A stretch of 64,000 nucleotides of DNA from positions 155,612,645 to 155,676,644 of the forward strand of contig NC_037671.1 in assembly GCF_003255815.1 (NCBI RefSeq). The letters are read 5' to 3'. Source of the DNA: Theropithecus gelada (taxonomy: Eukaryota > Chordata > Mammalia > Primates > Cercopithecidae). The notes under the pieces were generated by a model that saw only the letters and a list, made by a program, of their open reading frames with translations, was not told where the DNA came from and searched no databases. The position numbers were made by a program, and so were the translations under genes. Shown piece by piece: positions 54,031 to 64,000 of the stretch; positions within the stretch are counted from its first letter, which is position 1, and every line of letters begins with the position of its first letter.

Positions 54031-54734
54031 CAGCTGTGTATACCTTCCCTCAAACACACTTCAAATGCAATCACAGTTCCATTATGTGTGAATGACCTGC
54101 TCAACCACAGAGTCCTTGGCCTAGTACTCAAAGAAGGCTCCTGCCAGTTAGTGAAAATGACTATAAAATAACAAAAACGTGTTCTCAGATTTATTCAGAA
54201 TACTCTCTCTTAAAAGTAAGAAATTTATAGATGAATTTAAATCACAAAGAAAATCCTATTTGAACGTTATTGCTTGACCATGTAATCATAACTGAGCCGG
54301 TCAACAGAAACTGAAGACAAAGTACAAATACAGACATGAAGAGCACCGACAAAACCATATGGTTAAGCCTCACAAAGTCATCCTCAATCACCACTGTATT
54401 CACAACACCTACAAGGGTTAAGAGCCTCAAAAGTGACGATCATTGTCACCCATCCAAATAGAAGTTACAAGACAGAAAACAATGGAAAAGACTAATTGGA
54501 TCATTACTCAACATATTCTTGAAACAGTTTCAACAGTTCAACAGAGCTCAAAACAAAACACTGCCTTCTTTGTTGATAAAATGGTTTCTTGAACAAATTA
54601 CCACCATCAAGAAAACATGATTACAGTACATTCACTCACCCTAATTATCATGCCTATAACCCTGAGTTTCTTTCAGATGTGGATAAGCCTTTAAACTCTA
54701 TCACCCATGAAAATGAAAACTCTTGCAGTGGAAT

Positions 54735-54860
54735 GCTGACATTCCCTCTAAAACGAAAGCTCCATGAGGGCTGGGATCTTTCTTTTATATACTGCTATGT
54801 TTCCAGCATCTAGACTGGCACATAATAGGTACCTAATAAGTACTTACTAAATGAGTATTG
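54735..54860 (+). repeat. L2 3' end
   Basis: gaaagctccatgagggctgggatctt, atactgctatgtttccagcatctag and tggcacataataggtacctaataag are the classic L2 ending. Confidence 0.82.
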
Positions 54861-54894
54861 TTTAGTCATCTAGCCTAATATCCTCACTTTATTT

Positions 54895-55005
54895 TATCAA
54901 CAACAAAACTGAGGATCAGAAAGACCAGGAGATTTGCCTGAGATGGTAAAGTCAGATGGGCAAGCCAAAACTGGAACTAAGGTTTCCTAAATTCTGGCAA
55001 TGCTC
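54895..55005 (-). repeat. MIR fragment, reverse orientation
   Basis: Contains caaaactgaggatcagaaag and agatttgcctgagatggtaaagtc in MIR antisense order. Confidence 0.6.
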
Positions 55006-56137
55006 ATTGACTAATATTTAATTATAATTACCCAAAATCCATCATTAGTATAGTTATATAATACATTAAGTAATGATCTTTCTACTTATCATCAACCAAA
55101 AAGAACACTGCTGTGAACAGCCCGCCCATTAGACAAGCATGTGGTTTTGACACAATTACCATGTTGGCATGCTCCATCTGGGTTGATAAAAGTATTCGTT
55201 ATTGTGACAGCTTCATGAGAAAAAGCATGCATCATTTAACATGCAACGAAGCAGAAAACCATCATCAATAGAGGATCAGTACTGGTTTAGGTAAGGAGCT
55301 GTGTTACATAAACCCATTCTTTTTTTTCCCAAAGTTTAAAAAAGGAAGTACATTTTAACGTGCTATCTCTATCAGTAGGCTGAACTGCCAACCATATAAC
55401 ATCATGCTACTTAAAACATTGGCCCTTAATCAGAATTCTACAGCCAGCAAAGCAAAGCAGATACACAACCTTACAAACACACAAACAACTTCAAGCAAGG
55501 GGTTCATGCTAATTCTTGGGTTCAGATGTTTCCTTAAAACCTTGAGGAAACTGGGACCTTACTGTTAATAAAACCCCTGAGCAGGGAACAGGGTAGGTGC
55601 TGCTGCCAGCTGAGTAGCTCCCATTCTCTGCTGAGATCACAAGCAATATGAGGGTCTTTGATTTCTACCAAGAGAGCTCAACCCATTTTTTAAGGACCCA
55701 AGATTCACAAAATGGGAAGGAATGGATTTCTAAGCTTCAAAAATGGTAGCGAGAGGATGGAGGGAGGCTTTCACTTGAGCTTTGAGAAAACAACAAAACT
55801 TTGCAACAAATAACCATTGAACTTTAAACATACCGGCAATGTATAGACAGTTCTAATCTGGCCATTTTCTACATCTGACAAAACTAGTTTTCATCTGCTT
55901 GTGGGTAGAGGATATGTAGAGCATCCTGCTGATACCCACAATCAAGTGCTTGTACGTTCACCTCCCCAAAGGGTCTATAGCTATTAAAAGAGAAGGTCTT
56001 TTAATACTGCACTATTTGATGCCATTAACGCATCAAACGTGGGGGGGGTGGGGAAACAAATATAGAAATGATTCAGCAGCCACCTAACTCTACTTGAGAA
56101 ATAATGGAGTGATGCTTCTCAAATATATTCATCATTT

Positions 56138-56230
56138 AAAAGGAGAAGGGGAAAAGGCAGGAGAGGCGGGGTGGAGGGGGAGGAGGAAGAGAGAGGAGAG
56201 GGAGGGGGAAAGGGAACAAGGAAGAAGAAG
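56138..56230. repeat. Purine-rich (GGA/GAA)n tract
   Basis: About 90 bases with almost only a and g on the plus strand (few pyrimidines), including gtggagggggaggaggaag. Close upstream lies a run of g at 56041-56048. Confidence 0.9.
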
Positions 56231-57816
56231 TATCTGAAGAAGGAATAACAAAAACAAGCAGATTTAGAGCAGCAGAGTGCAAGTAAGTCCTTACCCTCAT
56301 AGGTTTATGTTTCTTAAGTGTCAGATGGTCTAGAAAATACTATACTTTATATTCAAGTAAGTATAAATACATTCCAAAGGGACTATTTGTTAGTTCATAT
56401 TATCTATATAGGGAGGATGAACAAGTAATCCAATGCTGCTCACCCTAGTTACCTTTATAACCCACTATATCACTTGTTTATTTATTTTTAAAGGGATAAG
56501 GGACCTATTAGAGAGACAGAACTATTGCTATAAATATGTAAACTAATATCCAGTTTAAATTAAACTCACACATACAAAACATATGAACTACAATCTTCGC
56601 TAGTTCAAGTCTAGATGGGATCAGGTGACATTCAGAGCATATATTTCTTCCACTCTTTCTCCTTTTAAACAGAACCTAAATTTTGTTCCACTTCCCCCCT
56701 TCCATATGTGTTTCAACACAGGCTAGCTCCGGATGGGCCTGAAGGGTAGCATCTACTGGTCTAGGGCAATCGTGGTAGTCTCCCACCCTTTGCCAAGAAA
56801 ATATGCACAAAGTCCACTGGTGGGCTTCTGGAAAAGGATCTCTCCCTCTAAAAAGAGCCACAGGAAGAGGAGGCCCCTTCTGCTGTCTCTGAACATTGTA
56901 TACATAACTCTGTTAAATGCTGTTGTCATCTTGAATCCACAGAGAAGAAAAAGCCTGGTGACACACTGTCACACAACAAAGGACACTAGCAAGAGAATCA
57001 CAGAGAAGAGGGCTCAATGAGCCAGGGATTTCAGTGACTTGTACTCAAAAACATCTTGATGTTGACTTCTGCATATTCTGAGGAGAGCATTAGAAAATAA
57101 GCATTAAGAAACTGAGAGTACATATAGATCTCGGGTCATTATTACTCCCACTTGCATTTTATGACCCTCATACCTAAGAGCTATGGTTGTCAAAGTATTC
57201 TGTTTTTTCCAAATGATGTTCAATTTTTTAAAACCTAATACTTGAGTTAATATTAGTGAGATAAACCATTAATTCTTTATTCTAACAACTCTAAATAAAA
57301 ATGAAACAAAAAAAAATCTTACTTTATCAACATATGAGTCCCTTTCTTCATATGTTGGAGAGACGGGTATATGAAAACGAAGGCATACTTTTAAATAACA
57401 TCCAGTAGCAATAACAATCTTCTTTGTTGAAAGCAAGTCCCTACTGCTGTCATTAAGGATGGAGTCAAGAAAAAGACATGTGCCAGGCAAAGCATTCTCC
57501 ACCAGCAACTAAGGCAATCTTGGAAATGGATACAATTTCCTGAAGTTAAAGCTAAACAACCAGAGGCCACACAAATCATGAAGGACTCTAATATTGGATA
57601 TCTTTATTCACATAACCATAATGCATATAAACCTTGTAATACTGGCAATCCAACAACACACACTAGCAGAGATGACAGAAACATCCAGAACCCTGCTGAG
57701 TTCTCATCAATCAATTATGCACACTGAGTAGTATGGCCAGAAATTTTGGTGAACGGCATCTGCTCCAATTCCTTCTCTTAGGTAGAGACCCAATTCTGCG
57801 TAATAATCAAAGCTGA

Positions 57817-58152
<336 letters not shown>

Positions 58153-58179
58153 TGAGAAGTTACCTATGTCTGAATAAAA

Positions 58180-58430
58180 TAGCCTGGTGGTTTGGAGATC
58201 AAGACTGGGAAATAAAACAGGATTAGAATTTCAGCTCTGCTTATTAGCCATGTAACTGCAGACAAGTTATTTTAGCCTTGCTGAGTTTCAGCTTCCTCGT
58301 AAGCAAAAAAAAAAAAAAAAAAAAAGGATAATAAAATGTACTCATTGGTTGATTCCAAGTATTAGATTAGATGCTATAATACATAAAGTGCCTGGCACAT
58401 AATAAATTCATAATAAATGATCAGCCACTG
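58180..58430 (+). repeat. MIR SINE with an expanded A tract
   Basis: gcctggtggtttggagatcaagactgg, gcttattagccatgtaactgcag, and gtgcctggcacataataaattc follow MIR order. About 21 A residues at 58305-58325 replace part of the core. Confidence 0.8.
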
Positions 58431-58539
58431 TCATCACATAGAGATTCTGCCAAGAAAATAACTATATTTGTTTACTTAAAAAAAAACAGTAATGGTAGTA
58501 ATAACAGTAATCATAACATAAATAATCATGATAATATCA

Positions 58540-58745
58540 GTTATTTGTTAAACACTGCTCTAGAAACATTGCATGCAGCAACTTGAACCTTCTCAACCCT
58601 TTTAGGAAGGAACTGAAATTATTCTCATGTTACAGATGAAAAAGGTAAAAAGAGGACAGATGGGTTGGTCAAAGCCATATAACCAATAAAGAGAAGTGCC
58701 ACAATTCAAACCCAGGCCGTCCGGCTCTAAAGACCTTGTCCAACA
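58540..58745 (-). repeat. MIR SINE, reverse orientation
   Basis: Contains aaacactgctctagaaacattgcatg, ttattctcatgttacagatgaaaaagg, and attcaaacccaggccgtc in MIR antisense order. Confidence 0.8.
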
Positions 58746-59458
58746 CTGCCTTCAATCCCAAAACGACTTCACTACTGTATAACTTGCACCTAGCATGATG
58801 CCTGACAGCTAATGATTTGTTGAAAAGTGAAATTGATAATTACCACTATGTTTTGGGGCTTTATAATCATTAGCAGGATGTTCTAACGGAGCACCCCTCA
58901 TGAATTTCAGTGACCATCAGGATGTGAGTGGGGTCAGTATCTTATCCTCTTCTTTCAAAACAAGTGTTTATTGAGTATTCTCAACGCATATGCACCAGGC
59001 ACCAGTAATACAGATGAAAGAATCCTGCTCTCAGTATAGTGGGAGACATAGGTAATAAGATTAGCATTCATAGGTCAAACAACTTGTAACCAATTCATAA
59101 ATCTTGGTAATTCAGATTTTAAAATAACTACTAGCTTGAAAAGCAGCCACGATTTTCTTGTTATCTCTTCAGGAAATCACACAATGAATGGTCCTTCATA
59201 GGAAATGCTGGTTAAACACTCATAACATACAAATAGTCATTACATGCTTTTTAGAGAGGAATAATTCTCTTTCCCATTTTTATTTGGTCTCTATCTGAAT
59301 TCAAGTAACCTGAATTTAAAAGTCCAATAAAACAAGCTTGGGTGTAAGTTGCCTCAACATTAAAAAAATAAAAAACAAATTGTATTTTTAAATTTTTGGC
59401 TAGGCCAATTTAAATCATTGGTCCAATGGTAGAGAAAGTGGCTAATGGATAAACAGAG

Positions 59459-59527
59459 AAGAAAGAAAAGAAAAGAAAAGAAAAGAAAGAAGGAAGGAAG
59501 GAAGGAAAGAAGGAAAGAAGGAAAGAC
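59459..59527. repeat. (AAAAG)n/(GGAA)n microsatellite
   Basis: aaaag units followed by ggaa and gaaa units, about 69 bases of pure purine. Confidence 0.9.
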
Positions 59528-59569
59528 AAATGGCACATAAACATATGAAGAGGTGCTTGTCACACCTTT

Positions 59570-60540
59570 AGAAGAAGAAATGAAACTAAAAATTCAGAAT
59601 GGAGACATCCAAAAGTGTAATCATGCACTCACTGAGCAAGACTATGGGAACGAAGGCATTCTCAAACAACTGCTAGCAGAAGAATAAACTGGTATGGGCC
59701 CAGTGGAAGTCAATTTGCCAACAGCTTTCAAAATTCCAAATGTGTCCGCACTTTAGTAATCCTGCTTGCGGTAATGCAGGGGTGGCTTCCCTGGGCCACA
59801 CTGGAAAAAGAAGAATGTCTTGGGCCACACATAAAGTACACTAACAATAGCTGATGAGATTAAAAAAACAAAACAAAACAAAAAATCTCATAATGCTCTA
59901 AGAAAGTTTACAAATTTGTGTTGGGCAGAATTCAAAGCTGTCCTGGGCCTCGTGTGGCCTACAGGCCACAGGTTGGACAAGCTTGTGGTAAAGTATCCTA
60001 CAGACGTATTTGTGCACATGTAAAATAATTATGTAAAGGTGACTCACTACAACACTGTAAAAGCTAAGGATCCATGTCCATCAACAGGGGGCATTACACC
60101 ACATTCATACAACAGAATACTATGCAACTGTAAAGAGAAAAGATGAGAAAGGGTACCACCCCAGTTGGGAAAATAACTCCAATTATTAAGTACATTGTTA
60201 AATACAAACAGCAAGATTCAGATGGTATAAGTGATAGGTCACTTTATAGGGATAGGATACCTTATACAGACAGTACACCTTATAGGTTGAAAGCAAAGCA
60301 TGTGGGAGATACACATACAAAGGATGTGAATATGGACACACACACATTTTCCTTTAAATGGGTAAAGAAACTAGGGAAGGATGCAAGAGAGTAACAACAG
60401 TGATTATGCGGAATGGAGGGTGGCAGTCAATGGAGGATGACTGCCGAGGTACAGACGTGGGAGATGATGTTTTTCCTGAACAGAAGTTTTCATAAACTTA
60501 AGCACTTAAGTATTTTACTAGGAGAACAATATTTATGCAT
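59570..60540 (+). mobile_element. Old L1M 3' region with a nested hAT element
   Basis: L1-like pieces flank the insertion, for example tccatgtccatcaacagggggcatt and acaacagaatactatgcaactgtaaag. The right part (after about 60160) is more uncertain. Confidence 0.6.
59777..59985. mobile_element. hAT-type DNA transposon nested in L1M
   Basis: Begins caggggtggcttccctgggcc and ends aggttggacaagcttg, with cttgggccacacataaagtacac and cttgtgttgggcag-like sequence inside. A common mammalian element of the hAT type; the family name is not certain. Confidence 0.75.
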
Positions 60541-60898
60541 TAAGTGAACCCAGCTTGGTTAGCCAGCTTCCTTGGAGACAACACGTGTATGACTCCCACA
60601 AGCCACAGTGCCACTTTGCCCTGTCACACAGCTCTAGCCACACAAATGAACGTCGATTCCAGCTGAGCAGTAGCATTAAGATGGCCTAAGCTTTGGATTT
60701 CCTAGTGTATGAAGGTTAAGACTGTTTCTGTATCCTCAAAGAAACTGATTTCTGCCAGCCTCCACTTCAGTATATTTCACAAACCCACCACTTACCCCAT
60801 CTAGATTGTTCCCCTAAGTAGTATAAGCTCAACACCCAAGCTTTTAGTGCAGCAACATTTTTTTTAAGAAGTGTATCAGTTCTTCATTTAAAAAAATA

Positions 60899-61167
60899 CA
60901 GTTGTCCCTCAGTATCTGTGGGGGATTGGTCCACAGATACCCAAATCCACACATACTCAAGTCCCGCTGTCAGCCTTGCTGAACCTGTGGACAAGGAAAC
61001 GTCAGCCATCTGTATCCGAGTTTAGCACCCTGCGAACAGTTATTTTCAACCTGAATTTGGTTGCAGATACAGAAGTGGCCTATATACAAGCCTGATTAGA
61101 TTTACTGAAAAAACTCACACATAAGCGGACCTATGCGGTGCAGGCTCGTGTTGTTGAAGAGTCAATT
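60899..61167. mobile_element. MER2/Tigger-type DNA transposon
   Basis: Left end cagttgtccctcagtatctg preceded by TA; right end gttgttgaagagtcaatta, an eroded inverted repeat with TA. The interior contains gggggattggtccacag. Confidence 0.82.
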
Positions 61168-64000
61168 ACAGTTCCTGAGAAAACAGGAACTTGTTTTATG
61201 CTTGTTTTTTATCCTTTTTTACTCAGTGTGGACTTGAAACAAACAAGTGTCTTTTGCTGACAATAATATTGGTGCATATGCAGGCAGCATAAAAAGATTA
61301 TTCGTATCATCTGCTGGAGGGCTGGGAACAGGGCACTTGGAAACAGAGTTCTCTGAAAGTTGAGGACATTTTTTTTAAAGGCAGAATAAACAGAATGGGA
61401 AGAGTCCTATTAAATGTCTAAGCTGGTCATACATAAACATTCCCCAATCTCTTTCAGCAGCTTCCTCCTCACAGGGAAAAGCAGGAATAAAATTGGCCTG
61501 ACAGCACAAGTTTGTCATCAAGTTTCCTGTCCACACCTCTTCCCTGCCCATCTGCTACTATATTCACATGAAGAGGGTAAAACTTTTGTGCAGATAAACA
61601 ACTACATGTTCCTAGCACAGTGTTTGCATCCGGTGGCTTCCTGATAAGTATCTTTTGTATGTTCCTGGCATTTAGGGAACATTTATTTGGGCCACCCCCC
61701 TATAATGAATGCTCCATAGAAAAAAAAAAAAAAAAATGCTAACGTGCAGTTTATTCCAGTGACATCATAACCACGCTCAAACCAGAGCAGGGCCAATATC
61801 AACAGACTCCCATGATCATGACAGATGCCAGCGAGCCTATTTTTCCTAAGCTCATCCCACAACTATCTTATGCATAAAATGGCTCCCCATCCCCATCATA
61901 AAACTCGTGCCCACTTGGTATCCAACAGTAATCAACAACCAGTCTAATACTATTTCTGTGTGAGTCAAACTCTAAAAAATAACAGTAGTGGTTCAGGAGG
62001 CATTTCCCAAATAAGCAAACGACAAATCCACCAAGGTTAACTGCACAGGATAAACGCACAGGCTGCAGACGCTGCATTTTAATAGGTCATAAGACAAAAG
62101 CTTGTCAAAGTCAATCAACTCCCCCACACTATGACAAGTCCACCAAGCTGGAGCCTACACTGATCTCACACTTTCAAATCCTCTTCTCTATAAGCTTTGG
62201 AATGCTGTAGTCAACAGGCATAAATACCTAAACCTCATAAAAAACATAATTCACTTCTTAAGTTTTGGCCGTTAGTTCTTCTGCCATTTTAAGTAGTTAA
62301 AGGAGTACTGAAGAGTTCTACCAATACATAGCATACATGCTAAAAACTAAGACTATAGACTGAATGACTTTTCTAGCTTAAGCAAGCATATCCAAATGCT
62401 GACCCCAGTCCACCGGCTGATCAGCAGAAGGTGCCAGAGAGTATCCAAATTATGGACCCTCCAAGCCTGGCGCGATAAGAGCAACTTTCCCTCGGCGGGA
62501 AAAGCTGTAACTACAATGGAATTACAGACATGCCATCTGGAGTGCTATAAAACCTTTTTTTTTTTTTTCCCTTAAAGTATTTCTACTCTGAGGATTCATT
62601 TAGTTCAGAACTACTTAGTGAGAACTTCAAATAACTATTTTTAGGTGCTGGTGGCTAGGATAAGTTTTTACTTCAGTGAAATGTGTTTGTTTTCTTAGAG
62701 GTAAAATTCTCGAAGTCCAACATTTGCAAAAGTGATTTGGTAGAGAATCACGCTGGAGAATAGGTCAGGCATTCAATGTCTGGAGTCCACCAAAAAATGC
62801 AAGCAAAACCAACATCAAAGTTAAAAATTTACCTTTCCAATGTAACTTGCCTTGTGATCCTGCTATGATACTAAACTACAGATCATCCATATATCATATC
62901 ATCTGTACAGGAACACTACAAAGTAGATGCAGGGGACAACTGACTGTCCAGGTCATCAGCATCACCTCAACAGTTATCATTTATTCAGCTCCCACACCCA
63001 CGATGCAAATAATTTGAAGAAACAAATCTTCCTTGTGACAAAAAAAAAGAAAAACTTAAACTTCCCAAGTACACGTGCACCCCCCTCAAAATACCATAAA
63101 CACTTCAGTGATATAGAGCATCCCTTACAGTGTCAACAATAAAAAAAGGAATCGCAGAGGTCATCGCTAATTATAGTGGCCCTGCTTTTCATTTTGTCAG
63201 GAAGTCTCAATGAAGCAAGAATCTTTTTGAAGACTGCTAGACTGTTAGATTATATAAAGAAAATGCAAGAAGATTTTTTCCCAAGTCTGGATGTCAGAAT
63301 CTGGGCAATATACATTTTCACATGTATTCAATATGACAACCAATTAAATATTCAGTAATAAATGAAGATGTTGATACCTATTCTTATTCGATCAATATTT
63401 ACTTAGGGTGTGACAACATCAAACCAATAACCAGACCTTGGTAACTGTTAAATGGCTACTAATCTGTAGATGCTAAAAACTGTGAACTCAAATCTCTGAT
63501 TAGCTACAGTACAGCTTCTTTTAATCAAACAAGTTAGGGTGAAAATGAAGCACTTTAGAAGTAAACTGAAAGCTATAATTCTTTAAGATGCTAAAAAGAA
63601 AATAACTGCACACAATTAACCTTACATAGTCCTCACTGTGCTTCCGGAAATAATATAGTGCTAATTTTGTAGAGTATTATGTCATACCACTGAAAAAATT
63701 GTGAAACAACCAGACAAGCATATAAAAGAAACCAACTAGCTTCATTATTCTCATAGGTCAAACCTGAAAGAGCTATCATGTTAAAGATAGCCTGACAAAA
63801 GTCAACATTTGCCTAGAAAAATGCAAACAAGACATCTAAAACTAAACTCGGCCCACTAGAAAAACGTATTTTTCATAGGGCTTAGTTCAAATATCACAAC
63901 ATATTCCCTTGTGAAACAGTGTATGTACTCAGATTCCATCTACTCTGTATATTAGTATTTTCCTAATTTTCAGTCCCCTGACTAGTCACACTTTCAATAG

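Noticed and set aside
62461..62520. GC-rich patch (cctggcgcgataagag) as an alternative promoter
   Set aside because: Too short, with few CpG and no exon or splice donor that I can support.

Overview
The window is intronic and exonic DNA from a primate, read against the direction of its one protein-coding gene. The organism call rests on dense Alu elements (a primate-only SINE), L1P-type LINEs and a MADE1 mariner fragment. The youngest Alu (974-1273) carries the sequence signature I associate with Old World monkey AluYR elements (aaaaactagccgggcg, gagatccggccactgc). A cercopithecid monkey such as a macaque, baboon or vervet is therefore the best guess. The protein differs from the human one at several residues that I recall, which agrees with a non-human primate.

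The gene is EPB41L2 (band 4.1-like protein 2, protein 4.1G) on the minus strand. Four coding exons are visible, in transcription order: 50383-49899 (start codon at 50369), 49225-49013, 20767-20663 and 1760-1718. Each has a consensus AG acceptor and GT donor, and together they give one uninterrupted frame of 277 codons plus two bases. This covers the whole N-terminal headpiece and the start of the FERM domain. The rest of the gene lies to the left of position 1, and the promoter and first exon lie to the right of 64000. The introns are about 13.6 kb or more (5' UTR intron, partial), 673 bp, 28.2 kb, 18.9 kb, and 1.7 kb or more (partial).

Everything else is intron, mostly filled with interspersed repeats of several ages: ancient L2 and MIR, old L1M blocks with younger insertions nested inside them, MaLR/ERVL-type LTRs, hAT and Tigger-type DNA transposon remnants (MER20, MER2-like, MADE1), and about fifteen Alu copies. 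I see no second gene, no tRNA or rRNA, and no intact retroelement reading frame.

The most unusual structure is an 834-bp mosaic at 13656-14489. It is built from five gapless copies of nearby sequence (sources at 11311-11506, 12441-12695, 15053-15194, 15322-15423 and 15617-15662). Two are in direct and three in inverted orientation, with short untemplated joins between them. It looks like the product of a replication-based template-switching event, now about 95 percent identical to its sources. I did not find a new molecular system; this rearrangement is the strongest candidate for something undescribed.
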